Source: Bacillus rubiinfantis
GTDB lineage: Bacteria > Bacillota > Bacilli > Bacillales > Cytobacillaceae
DNA: 44,107 nt
Direction: 5' to 3'
Assembly: GCA_000752035.1 (NCBI GenBank)
Contig: CCFE01000021.1
Span: forward strand, 539,927 to 584,033
Notes under the pieces: generated by a model
What the model was told of the DNA's origin: nothing
What the model saw: the letters and a program-made list of their open reading frames with translations, nothing else
Database searches by the model: none
In this document: positions 7,933-16,332 of the stretch, one piece after another
Layout of the letters: every line of letters starts with the position of its first letter
How positions within the stretch are numbered: the first letter of the stretch is position 1
Translations under genes and position numbers: made by a program

Positions 7933-9051
7933 ATGACAAACCACCCCTATTTCTACCAATTCCTAGAACCAGTCTCTAAAGAACTGGCATTGGTCGCACG
8001 TGAATTAGAGAATAGTATTTTTACCAGTCCACGGATGATGCTGACACATGCCCGTGTATTCGTGGAAAATATCCTGCAACAGGTAATTTACGCCGAAAAG
8101 CTAGCGGACGACCCAAGAGCTAATTTGAAAGACCGGATTGATTTGCTTAATTTAAACGGTTATCTTACTCCGGAAATTCGCGATGCACTCCATCATGTCC
8201 GTCAAATTGGAAACCAGGCGGCTCACGACTCTCGCAAGTTTCGATACTCAGAAGCTCTTCTATCCTGGGAAGCGGTATACAAGATCGTAAGCTGGTATCT
8301 TGAAGTATACGGCCCAGTCACCCTTAAGATACCAGAATATCAGGATCCGACTCCTAGAATGGAACAATCCTACGAGATGAGCGAAATAGAAATCAGACTG
8401 AAGGCCTTGGAGGAATTATTAACAAATTCTAGAAAACACGAACAACAGGAAACTGGTTTTGCTGAGACAGCAGTTACCGTAGAAATTACGAAAGACACTG
8501 CGGAACCACCCGGTTTCACTACCATTCGGATGATTACCTATAAAGATAGGAAGCTAGAAGTTCCTTACTTTTTGCGAGATGCATTCTTGTTACCGCAACG
8601 ATTTTCGAAATCGGAAACATTTCTGATTCGACTTGGAGCGGAGCAGCAGGCTCGAATAATGAGTGAGCTGCCAAGCAACCTTGAAGGCCTGCACACATAT
8701 GTGAAACGGTACAGTGATAAAAATTCTGAGACTTTTTTTGAAGAACTACAGAATTATATTGAAGAGGAAAAAATCCGCCGCAGGCTTACACTTGAACGGC
8801 CCGGTGAACTGTTTTTCTTTTACAAATCTGATCACATCGTGGTAACGGAGGAACTTTCAAGGGTGACTCTGAATCCAGATGAATTTAAGGGGATACCTGG
8901 TTTGCTTCGACAACTAAACGAGGATGATATTAAAACAGTTGAACAGCTGCCAAAAGAACTCGTGATTCTCGCTAAATATGCAAATGTGGGTATCGGTACT
9001 GTAGAAAAACTGTTTGACCAGTTGAAGGAGAAGCAATTAGTAGTTAAATAA
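7933..9051 (+). CDS. DUF4145-like protein with C-terminal helix-hairpin-helix-like segment
   Basis: 372 residues from ATG 7933, preceded by CTGGAGGAT. Residues 1-135 have the DUF4145 pattern: SPRMMLTHARVFVENILQQ, then LKDRIDLLNLNGYL, then HHVRQIGNQAAHD. This domain is common in HsdR-type restriction proteins and other defence or DNA-processing proteins. The C-terminal 60 residues (FKGIPGLLRQLNEDDIKTV, ANVGIGTVEKLFDQLKEK) look like an HhH DNA-binding or RNA polymerase alpha-CTD-like fold. It is the last gene of the helicase cassette, 23 bases after its neighbour. A loader or DNA-contact subunit is possible but unproven. Confidence 0.75.
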   Translation: MTNHPYFYQFLEPVSKELALVARELENSIFTSPRMMLTHARVFVENILQQVIYAEKLADDPRANLKDRIDLLNLNGYLTPEIRDALHHVRQIGNQAAHDSRKFRYSEALLSWEAVYKIVSWYLEVYGPVTLKIPEYQDPTPRMEQSYEMSEIEIRLKALEELLTNSRKHEQQETGFAETAVTVEITKDTAEPPGFTTIRMITYKDRKLEVPYFLRDAFLLPQRFSKSETFLIRLGAEQQARIMSELPSNLEGLHTYVKRYSDKNSETFFEELQNYIEEEKIRRRLTLERPGELFFFYKSDHIVVTEELSRVTLNPDEFKGIPGLLRQLNEDDIKTVEQLPKELVILAKYANVGIGTVEKLFDQLKEKQLVVK

Positions 9052-9204
9052 ATGAACAGCCGAATCAGAACATTAATTAATGCTGCTGGATATAAGAAAA
9101 ACACATAACTAATTTATTGGGAACATACGCTTCAAAGCTATCGCGTTGGATTAAATAGTAACTTGTAAGGTTGATGATTTATAAAAAGATTAGGAGGATT
9201 TAAC

Positions 9205-9411
9205 ATGTTATACCTATTATGTATCATATTTCCGCCGCTCGCTGTGCTCTTTGTTGGTAAACCGTTCCAGGCACTCTTAAATTGTATACTGTGCTTAATC
9301 TTTTGGATTCCCGGTGTTATTCATGCAATCCTTGTCGTAAACGAGAAAAAGGCTGACAAGCGAGCCGAAAAACAAGCCAAGATTATAGCCAATTACAATA
9401 AACGATTATGA
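9205..9411 (+). CDS. Pmp3/YqaE-family small membrane protein
   Basis: 68 residues with AGGAGG upstream. It has the UPF0057 signature: two hydrophobic helices, the first LYLLCIIFPPLAVLFVGKP, the second in LNCILCLIFWIPGVIHA, with a basic soluble tail. Members are small proteolipids tied to membrane potential and stress tolerance in fungi and plants; their bacterial role is little known. It is separated from both neighbours by more than 150 bases and appears to be a single-gene unit. Confidence 0.85.
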   Translation: MLYLLCIIFPPLAVLFVGKPFQALLNCILCLIFWIPGVIHAILVVNEKKADKRAEKQAKIIANYNKRL

Positions 9412-9809
9412 TTAAGAATTTGTACCAGCTGCTATATTGTTGTTGAAGAATAATCAGCTATAAGAAATTTTTATCTTTAAGAATCCCATGTCTTTTAAAC
9501 TTTATAAAACTGTTAAGCTTTTTTCAATCATCTGTTTATAAAAGGTCAATTCCGATATTTTTGGTACTTTTTTTTTTGGGGGGAATTCCACATTAATCCA
9601 TTCCTGTAACAATATTTGTAGTTACTGGAATTTTTAATTTATTAATAAATCTGTTTGGTATAAAGAAGAAGTTGTAAGAAGTAGTCATACTCTTCCACTT
9701 TACCTTACATCAGAAAATAGAGATTGGAAAATCCAATATTAGCTTTTTTATTCAATCATGCTAGTATATCGATTTAAATATCGAAGATAAATTTTCGGAG
9801 GAACCAAAC
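9412..9809. other. Intergenic stretch, 398 bases, no gene seen
   Basis: Very AT-rich. A short hairpin (ATTGGA AAA TCCAAT, 9723-9737) is followed by T6 at about 9745 and could act as a weak terminator. A T10G6 run lies at about 9570-9585. The leader of the MazG-like gene ends with TCGGAGGAACC just before its ATG. Nothing else recognisable. Confidence 0.5.
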
Positions 9810-10136
9810 ATGCCAATCCACAACAAACTAGTCCGTGACCGCATTCCAGAAATTATTGAAGGAACAGGAAAAAAGTTTTCTACGAGAGTTCTAGAAAACC
9901 AAGAATACATAAAAGAACTAAAAACCAAGAGTTTTGAAGAATTGAACGAATATATGAATGCCAAAAACGATGGAGATGCAATCGAAGAGCTGGCCGACCT
10001 TTTGGAAATTATCCACGCCCTTGCAGAATGTCATAAGGGGACGATCGACACAGTGGAGGAAGTCCGCAGACAGAAGGCGGAAAAACGTGGCGGTTTCAAG
10101 GAGAAGATTTTCCTTATTGAGGTTGAAGATGACTAA
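9810..10136 (+). CDS. MazG-like (phosphoribosyl-ATP pyrophosphohydrolase-like) NTP pyrophosphatase
   Basis: 108 residues starting IHNKLVRDRIPEII, the typical opening of the PRA-PH/MazG-like small proteins. It continues with the metal-binding acidic stretch DAIEELADLLEIIHAL (ExxExxD-type helix) and ends in KAEKRGGFKEKIFL. All-alpha NTP pyrophosphatases of this superfamily hydrolyse (d)NTPs to NMP and PPi. It overlaps the following helicase by 8 bases (ATGACTAA), so the two are translated together. The pairing suggests a nucleotide-sensing or nucleotide-depleting role beside a helicase; this is inference. SD: GGAGG 7 bases before ATG 9810. Confidence 0.85.
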   Translation: MPIHNKLVRDRIPEIIEGTGKKFSTRVLENQEYIKELKTKSFEELNEYMNAKNDGDAIEELADLLEIIHALAECHKGTIDTVEEVRRQKAEKRGGFKEKIFLIEVEDD

Positions 10137-12549
10137 GGTCCAATTAATTACTAGCGAATTAGGGGACCAATTAATAGAAAAGATTGAGAAGGCGTCTACA
10201 ATTTGTATCCTTACTTCCTTTGTGATGAAGTCTGGTGTGAAGCTATTAAAGGAATCATTAAAAAATGCGGCAATCAATGGTGCCGATGTTAAAATTTGCA
10301 CGGGCGATTATTTGTACATCACGCAGCCGGAGGCACTCCAAGAGCTGCTCTCCATTGATGAAAGAATTGAAATTCGTGTTTGGCAAAGCAATGGAATCTC
10401 CTTTCATCCAAAGGCATATCTGTTTCAATCTAACCAACATGACTATTTGTTTGTTGGCTCATCGAACCTCTCCAGCTCCGCCTTGAAACAAGGAGTGGAA
10501 TGGAATGTGATGGTGAGCGGAGACAAAGTAATTTTTGAACAAGCACAAACCGAATTCCTTGAACTCTTTTTCGCGGAGCAAACGTTCTCCTTAAATAAAG
10601 AAACGTTAGAAGACTATCGAAAGAATTATCAAGGGTATCATCAAGAAAACCCTAATTTATCGCGAAAATGGTCCGAGCTTGAAGAGTTGGATTTAATGCT
10701 GCCGTCGAGAAGGGATTTGACCAACCAGCCCGAAATTGTTAATGAGCCTCCAGCGCCATATGGAGAAATTAAGCCGCGTTTTGCCCAATTAGAAGCACTT
10801 GAAGAGCTAAATCGTACGCTTGAAGAGGAGTATCCAAAGGCGTTAGTTGTGATGGCAACTGGACTTGGAAAAACATATTTGGCTGGATTTTTTGCGAAAA
10901 AGTTTAAAAAAATATTGTTCATTGCGCACCGTGAAGAAATTCTTTCTCAAGCAAAGCAATCGTTTGCGACAATCATGCCGGACAAGCAATTCGGGATTTA
11001 TAACGGCAAAATGAAACAACGTCATGCTGATGCCATATTTGCTTCTATTTATACGCTAAGTATGAAAACACATTTAGAGCAATTTGACTCTGATGAATTT
11101 GACCTGATTATTGTTGATGAATTTCATCATGCTGCTGCTGATTCCTATAAAAGAGCGCTAGATTATTTCCAGCCGCAGTTTTTATTAGGAATTACGGCGA
11201 CTCCAGAGCGCAATGACAACAAAGATGTGTACGCTATTTGTGATGGGAATGTCGCCTATAGAGTTGACTTTTTAGAAGCGATTCAGCGGGAGTGGTTAGC
11301 CCCCTTTAGCTATTACGGTGTCTATGATGACACGGATTATAGCCAGATTACGTGGCTCGGCAACCGTTATGATGAAGAAGAGTTACTGCAAGCTCAATTA
11401 AAAGAGGATTTAGCTGAGAAAATTCTAACGGCATGGAAGAATAAAAAGCAAACCAAAACGTTGGCCTTTTGTTCATCCATTAAACAAGCTAATTTTTTAT
11501 CGGGCTATTTTAATCGGCATGGATTTCGAACGATTGACCTGCATTCACAACAAATGAGGGTAAGCAGGGAACAGGCGATCCAGCAGCTGAGGGATGGAGA
11601 ATTAGAGGCAATCTTCACCGTCGATTTGTTTAATGAAGGGGTGGATATCCCTTCTGTGGACACATTATTATTTGTCCGTCCGACGGAATCATTAACGGTG
11701 TTTACCCAACAAATTGGCCGGGGTCTTCGACTATTTCCTGGTAAAGAGTCTTGTGTAATTATTGATTTAATCGGCAATTACCGTAATGCGGATGTAAAGC
11801 TTAGCTTATTTGATACCCAGCCGAGTGAGGGGAAGTCGCGAAACATCCAACCTCTGCTGCCACAATTATGTGAAATGAATTTAGATGTCAGGGTTATCGA
11901 TCTTCTGAAGGAAATGACAAGGAAAAAGCAACCGCGAAGAGAAAAATTGTGGAATGATTATCAATCTTTAAAACGGGATTTAGGGAGAAGACCGACATAT
12001 CTTGAATTGCATTTATACGGAGCTTCCGATTCTCCCCAGTACAAGCAGGAATTTCATTCGTATGTCGGGTTTCTTCACTGGGCGGAAGAATTAACGGAGC
12101 GGGAAGTTGACGTTTTCAAGCGCTATGAGAATTGGCTTGTCGAGGTTGAAAAAACAGCCATGTCGAAAAGCTATAAAATGATTGTGCTGTTGGCGATGTT
12201 GGAGAGAGGTCCACAAAACTGGTTTCAACCAATTTCTTCGCTGGAGGTAGCACCGTTTTTTCATGGCTATTTAATCGAAAAGGAACACCGAAAACGGATT
12301 GATTTCTCTGATAAGGCGGCTAAGAAGCTGTGGAATTATGATGAGAAAGGTGTCAGCAAATTAATTGCCACCATGCCGATGACTAAATGGAGCGGCAGTT
12401 CCAAGGGGTTAATCTCCTATGATCATGATCGGTTTGTGGTAAACGTTGATGTGTTAAAAGAAGATGAGAACATTTTTTACGCCTGGACCAAAGAAATATG
12501 TGAATACCGTCTGCATTATCATTTTGAGCGGAAAGGAGGAAAAAATTAG
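10129..12549 (+). CDS. PLD-domain / DEAD-like SF2 helicase
   Basis: 806 residues from ATG 10129, overlapping the MazG-like gene by 8 bases; longer upstream readings have no ribosome binding site. Residues 1-170 are a phospholipase-D-like nuclease domain with FHPKAYLF (HxK) and VGSSNLS. The SF2 helicase core follows: MATGLGKTYLAG (Walker A), IIVDEFHHA (DEFH box), LGITATPERND (motif III), LAFCSSIKQA, FNEGVDIPSVDTLLF and QQIGRGLRL (motif VI). Only one HxK motif is obvious, so the PLD domain may act as a dimer or be inactive. The last 200 residues are unassigned. Such PLD-helicases resemble restriction or defence enzymes, but I cannot tie this pair to a named system. Confidence 0.85.
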   Translation: MTKVQLITSELGDQLIEKIEKASTICILTSFVMKSGVKLLKESLKNAAINGADVKICTGDYLYITQPEALQELLSIDERIEIRVWQSNGISFHPKAYLFQSNQHDYLFVGSSNLSSSALKQGVEWNVMVSGDKVIFEQAQTEFLELFFAEQTFSLNKETLEDYRKNYQGYHQENPNLSRKWSELEELDLMLPSRRDLTNQPEIVNEPPAPYGEIKPRFAQLEALEELNRTLEEEYPKALVVMATGLGKTYLAGFFAKKFKKILFIAHREEILSQAKQSFATIMPDKQFGIYNGKMKQRHADAIFASIYTLSMKTHLEQFDSDEFDLIIVDEFHHAAADSYKRALDYFQPQFLLGITATPERNDNKDVYAICDGNVAYRVDFLEAIQREWLAPFSYYGVYDDTDYSQITWLGNRYDEEELLQAQLKEDLAEKILTAWKNKKQTKTLAFCSSIKQANFLSGYFNRHGFRTIDLHSQQMRVSREQAIQQLRDGELEAIFTVDLFNEGVDIPSVDTLLFVRPTESLTVFTQQIGRGLRLFPGKESCVIIDLIGNYRNADVKLSLFDTQPSEGKSRNIQPLLPQLCEMNLDVRVIDLLKEMTRKKQPRREKLWNDYQSLKRDLGRRPTYLELHLYGASDSPQYKQEFHSYVGFLHWAEELTEREVDVFKRYENWLVEVEKTAMSKSYKMIVLLAMLERGPQNWFQPISSLEVAPFFHGYLIEKEHRKRIDFSDKAAKKLWNYDEKGVSKLIATMPMTKWSGSSKGLISYDHDRFVVNVDVLKEDENIFYAWTKEICEYRLHYHFERKGGKN

Positions 12550-12555
12550 TGGGGC

Positions 12556-12676
12556 AAAAATAAATTACCCATGAGTTATGAGACGCTCGGGTGGATATCT
12601 CTACCAATTGCTGATTCCCCTAAAGGGAAACCATCTATTGCTGGACCGGACATGTGGCTGCATGTTCGGTCTATTT
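12556..12676 (+). ncRNA. Degenerate toxin-less copy of a type I toxin-antitoxin 3' RNA element
   Basis: This segment aligns almost end to end with the 3' region of the toxin locus at 26911-27031. Shared blocks are AAAATAA, ACCC..GGGTGGAT, CTATTGC, and the final CATG..GCATGTTCGGTCT hairpin with T-run. The toxin reading frame that should precede it is missing; that space is taken by the helicase 3' end. It probably now serves as the helicase terminator, or as a stand-alone RNA. Confidence 0.6.
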
Positions 12677-12679
12677 TTA

Positions 12680-12708
12680 TTGATTAAATATACGTAGTTT
12701 AGTATAAA
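12680..12708 (+). promoter_or_regulatory. SigA-type promoter for the corrinoid operon
   Basis: TTGATT at 12680-12685, a 17-base spacer, then TATAAA at 12703-12708. Just downstream an imperfect inverted repeat (GGTATATAAT at 12724 and ATTATACC at 12748) could be an operator. Confidence 0.6.
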
Positions 12709-12778
12709 AATAAGTTTGTAAATGGTATATAATAGTTATATTAATAAATTATACCTACTCATAGGGGGAGGAGTTTAT

Positions 12779-14302
12779 TTGTCCAGTCAAACGTTTTTGG
12801 AAAAGCAAAAAGTGAAGTTGGAAAAACAGCTGACGATTCTGTGGTCACAAGTCAATTACTGTGAAGATATCGAATCTTCCTCAGAAGCGTTGGTAGATTA
12901 CTTACTAAAAATGAAAGCGATTTATCTAGAATATACTGGAAATGAGAATTACATAACGCTGATGGCAGAAAAAACAAAACAACATATTGATGAACAGTTG
13001 AACTTGTTTTTGGATGGCTTAAACAAAATGATTCAACTACGAGAAAAATATAGTGAAATAAATTCTACTGTTCTTGAATTGAATAAAGATAATGAAGAAG
13101 TAGACAAAAATATGAAAAAAACGTTTCAATTATTGCAGGAAGTGTCTGCACAAACGAATATCCTAGCGATAAATGCTAATATTGAGGCGTACCGTCTAGG
13201 CCCAAAAGGGGAAGTTTTTAAAATTATTGCAACAGAAGTAAGAAAACTATCAGATATTACTAGCAACTCTTCGATGAATATGACCGACACCACAAGCAAA
13301 TTAACAAAGCAAACCTCTGAAATGACACAAATCTTAAATGAAAACAATCAAACTTTATTTCAAATGGTAAAGGAATTAGAAAAAGGGAAAGAAAGCTTTA
13401 TCTCTATGTATACAGATAGTGAAAACATTGTCACTGAGTCCATGGTTTTGGATGACACGCTAAAAACCATTTATGATTTAATCCAAAAGGTTTATACCAT
13501 GGTGGAGTATAACAAAATGAGTTATGGCAATGTGAAGAGAATCCTTCTGCAACAAGTAGAGTTAACGAAGGAAATGATAAGCGATATCAATCAAGAATTA
13601 GGGGTTTCAGCAAACTTTACGAGTTATAAAGGTGCCATTGATTTATACCAGGAATTCTATAAACATTTTAAAAATGAAAGCTTGGAAAATTGCCTTGCCG
13701 TTATTCATCATGCTCTTGATAACGGGGAGGATGCTGAATTTATGACAACGCAAATTTTGGAACGAACCGTTGAATCAATCGGAAAGGAACAAATTAATCG
13801 ACTTGTTCCACTAAGTGAGATTTATGTGAACGGGAGAATTATCGAAGCTTGTTTGGATGTGTTACTTCCTTTATTAGAGAAAGACCAGAAGGGAAAAAGA
13901 TTAGGGAAAATTATTATCGGGAATGCTTTCGGAGATTATCATGCGTTGGGCAGACAAATTATTTCCACGTTTTTAAGGATGGCCGGATTCGATGTCGTCG
14001 ATTTGGGACTGTCAGTATCAAATGAAACATTCGTTGAAGTTGTAAAAAAAGAAAAAGCAAATTTAATCTGTGTTTCGGCATTAATACTGCATACCGCAGA
14101 GGAAGTCATACATTTAAGAGAACTTCTTGATAAAAAAGGCTGTAGACATGTCAAAATACTGGTCGGGGGCGCGCCTTTTAACTTCGACCCTCGTCTCGTT
14201 CAACGTGTAAAAGCAGATGCCATGGCTCAAAACGGGATTGAAGCGATTAAAATAGCAAAAGAATTGCTAGGATTACTACATAAGAGGGTGGTACAATCAT
14301 GA
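12779..14302 (+). CDS. Corrinoid-binding protein fused to a chemoreceptor-like signalling segment
   Basis: 507 residues from TTG 12779, set by a strong GGGGGAGGAG at 12764-12773. Residues about 60-230 are a long coiled coil with a methyl-accepting chemoreceptor hairpin (SAQTNILAINANIEA around 118-142, then IATEVRKLSD). There is no transmembrane segment, so it is cytosolic. Residues about 290-370 match the helical cap of B12-binding modules. Residues about 375-500 form the Rossmann-type corrinoid domain, with the cobalt-ligand motif DYHALG (D386, H388), GLSVSNETF, VSALILHT and VGGAPF. The MtaC/MtbC-like half should carry a methyl-corrinoid. It overlaps the UroD-type gene by 4 bases (ATGA). The fusion of both halves is unusual. 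Confidence 0.85.
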   Translation: MSSQTFLEKQKVKLEKQLTILWSQVNYCEDIESSSEALVDYLLKMKAIYLEYTGNENYITLMAEKTKQHIDEQLNLFLDGLNKMIQLREKYSEINSTVLELNKDNEEVDKNMKKTFQLLQEVSAQTNILAINANIEAYRLGPKGEVFKIIATEVRKLSDITSNSSMNMTDTTSKLTKQTSEMTQILNENNQTLFQMVKELEKGKESFISMYTDSENIVTESMVLDDTLKTIYDLIQKVYTMVEYNKMSYGNVKRILLQQVELTKEMISDINQELGVSANFTSYKGAIDLYQEFYKHFKNESLENCLAVIHHALDNGEDAEFMTTQILERTVESIGKEQINRLVPLSEIYVNGRIIEACLDVLLPLLEKDQKGKRLGKIIIGNAFGDYHALGRQIISTFLRMAGFDVVDLGLSVSNETFVEVVKKEKANLICVSALILHTAEEVIHLRELLDKKGCRHVKILVGGAPFNFDPRLVQRVKADAMAQNGIEAIKIAKELLGLLHKRVVQS

Positions 14303-15327
14303 ATTCAAAAGAGCGTTTGGTAAAAGCAGTAACGTTTCAAGCAGTTGACAGGGTTCCTGTCATACCCGTTGCCTTAACACAAGGGGCAAAACTGTTGAAC
14401 CTTGATTTACCGACCTATCAAAAAAACGGGGAATACATAGCGAATGGACAATTAAAATTACTGGAACTGCTGGAGCCTGATGCGGTTTTTGGTATGCCGC
14501 ATGTGGTCGAGGATTTGACTCCATGGGGGGTTCCGTTAACCTATCATCTAAACGGCTCGCCTACCGTTGGAAAAATGATTATCAGAAATGCTGAAGATAT
14601 TCTGGACTTAAAGGTACCGGATGCTACCAATTCGATGGAAACGAAAGAAACACTAAAAGCGATAAATATCTTGGCCAAAAAAGTGGGTCATCATACAGCG
14701 GTCATTGGCGGACTGATTGCTCCATTTAGTTTACCGAGTATGCTGATGGGAACAGGCACGTTTATGAGGTTGCTGTTAGAGGAAGATCGAGCTGGTGATC
14801 AATATTTAAAGATGTTATTACATAAATGTAAGCAATTTGTCGTTTCATGGGCAAAAAAAATGGTGGAAGCTGGGGCAGATATTATTGTCATGGCAGATGG
14901 TATTGCGTCTCAGACGGTGATTAGCAGGAGATTGTTCGAGAAACATGTCCTCTCATTAGTCAAAGAAACCATTAAAGAAATTCCGGCACCCGTCGTTTAT
15001 GAAGCGGTTGGAAGTGCGCAAGGTATCATTGATTTAATTGCTGAAACAGGTGCGGTTGTGACGATTCTTGATTATAAGGATGATTTAACAGAATGCAAAA
15101 AAATTGCAAAGGGCAAGATTGCCATTATGGGGAATTTTAATAATATCGAGATGCTCAACTGGAATGCAATCAGAACGCAATTAGAGGTAAAAAAAGCAAT
15201 CAATAAGGCTGCTGATGGCTTTGGATATGTTGTTTCATCCCAAGGCCCCGAAATCCCGTACCATGTACCATTTGAAGTGATTGAAACAATGGTTAGTGCG
15301 ACGAAAGAGTTTGGAAAATATAAATAG
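14299..15327 (+). CDS. Uroporphyrinogen decarboxylase-family (MtaA/CmuA-like) corrinoid methyltransferase
   Basis: 342 residues: SKERLVKAVTFQAVDRVPV at the N-terminus is the standard opening of UroD-fold methyltransferases of the MtaA/CmuA branch rather than true HemE. A TIM-barrel core follows, with MVEAGADIIVMADG and the C-terminal GFGYVVSSQGPEIPYHVPFE. These enzymes move methyl groups between a corrinoid protein and a thiol or another acceptor. I do not see the classic HxCx(n)C zinc motif clearly: the VVSSQGPEIP loop has Ser where MtaA has Cys. The acceptor or activity may therefore differ. It overlaps the corrinoid protein by 4 bases, so the two are very likely partners. Confidence 0.85.
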   Translation: MNSKERLVKAVTFQAVDRVPVIPVALTQGAKLLNLDLPTYQKNGEYIANGQLKLLELLEPDAVFGMPHVVEDLTPWGVPLTYHLNGSPTVGKMIIRNAEDILDLKVPDATNSMETKETLKAINILAKKVGHHTAVIGGLIAPFSLPSMLMGTGTFMRLLLEEDRAGDQYLKMLLHKCKQFVVSWAKKMVEAGADIIVMADGIASQTVISRRLFEKHVLSLVKETIKEIPAPVVYEAVGSAQGIIDLIAETGAVVTILDYKDDLTECKKIAKGKIAIMGNFNNIEMLNWNAIRTQLEVKKAINKAADGFGYVVSSQGPEIPYHVPFEVIETMVSATKEFGKYK

Positions 15328-15355
15328 CTTTTTAAACATTTTTTTACTTTTAAAA

Positions 15356-15389
15356 AACGGCTTGGGTGAATGATCGTCCCCAAGCCGTT
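15356..15389 (-). terminator. Strong hairpin downstream of the corrinoid operon
   Basis: AACGGCTTGGG pairs with CCCAAGCCGTT (11 bp, 12-base loop). There is no T-run on the plus side, but A-rich bases before it make a U-tract on the minus strand, so it is intrinsic mainly in that direction. The remaining bases to 15635 hold the cold-shock gene's long AT-rich leader. Confidence 0.55.
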
Positions 15390-15635
15390 GCGAGGAACGT
15401 GAATTTTGTCAACTCAAATAAATATCTGCGCTAAAAAAACGTTAGGAACTTTAAAAAAAGCTGATTTAAATAATCTTGGTTATTCTATTTGCTTTTTCAT
15501 GAACTATCTGTTATTCTAAATAAGAATTATTTTTGTTCTATATCGGATTGAGAATACATTTTGTTTTTCGTCTAAAGTATTTGAGCAAGGATAGTAACAC
15601 AATGTGCGGGATTTCGCACGAGGAGGATACAAATT

Positions 15636-15836
15636 ATGGAACAAGGCAAAGTTAAATGGTTTAATGCAGAAAAAGGTTTTGGATTTATCGAGCGCGAAGC
15701 AGGGGATGATGTATTCGTACATTTCTCAGCAATTCAAGGCGAAGGTTTCAAATCTTTAGACGAAGGTCAAAGTGTAACTTTTGACATTGAACAAGGTCAA
15801 CGTGGCCCACAAGCTACAAACGTTCGCAAAGCTTAA
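15636..15836 (+). CDS. cspD: CspA-family cold-shock protein
   Basis: 66 residues, the usual size. RNP1 (KGFGFIE) and RNP2 (VFVHFSAI) are intact, the protein opens with GKVKWFNAEKGFG and ends with GPQATNVRKA. It binds single-stranded RNA and DNA as an RNA chaperone. ATG follows CGAGGAGGATAC. The long leader (roughly 15480-15635) suggests post-transcriptional cold control as in other csp genes. The symbol among cspB/C/D paralogues is a guess. Confidence 0.93.
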   Translation: MEQGKVKWFNAEKGFGFIEREAGDDVFVHFSAIQGEGFKSLDEGQSVTFDIEQGQRGPQATNVRKA

Positions 15837-15848
15837 TAATCGCAATTG

Positions 15849-15879
15849 ACAGCTTCTTATTATAGGAGCTGTTTTTTTA
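15849..15879 (+). terminator. Rho-independent terminator of the cold-shock gene
   Basis: ACAGCT pairs with AGCTGT around a short AT loop, followed by T7. Confidence 0.8.
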
Positions 15880-16332
15880 TGTGCTTTAATAAGGGATCTG
15901 TAACATTTACGAAATCCGTGGTTAAACATTCTCTAAATCGCTAAAAAGCCCTGTTCCATAAATGAACAGGGCTTTTGCAGCAATAAATGAAAAACAAACT
16001 AGTAAAAGTAAAAATGGTAGGCTTAAGTATAACACAAGAAAGAGGAAATGCCTAACTTTTTTCTTTTTATTTGTTTTTTATCCCTAGATTTTTAAATAAA
16101 TAATTATTTTACATCAAAATAAAAACTATTGTCAATGAAAAATTTGTAATTTTTTAGGAAAAATGTTATAATAATCTTACAATTAATTTTCGAACGTATT
16201 TCAAATTCTGCTGTAATTTTTGCAGATAGAATGATGGATACGTTTTTTTATTTATAACCGATAAAGACAAAGGCAGTTATTTTAATACTATCTTTAGTAA
16301 CAGAGTTTTCATTCAAATAGGAGGATTTGAAA
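15880..16332. other. Intergenic stretch with a second strong hairpin and AT-rich leader
   Basis: A 13-bp perfect hairpin, AAAAGCCCTGTTC/GAACAGGGCTTTT (15944-15976), lies downstream of the csp terminator and could end transcription in either direction. The rest is AT-rich, with a promoter at 16144-16172 and an ATTTTTGCAGA-rich leader before the next gene. No gene seen. Confidence 0.6.
16144..16172 (+). promoter_or_regulatory. SigA-type promoter
   Basis: TTGTAA at 16144-16149, a 17-base spacer, and a perfect TATAAT at 16167-16172. It would drive the gene at 16333 with a leader of about 150 bases. Confidence 0.65.

Noticed and set aside
12478..12563. Toxin frame upstream of the orphan type I element
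   Set aside because: The frame ending at TAA 12563 has a stop at 12525 and no membrane helix or start.
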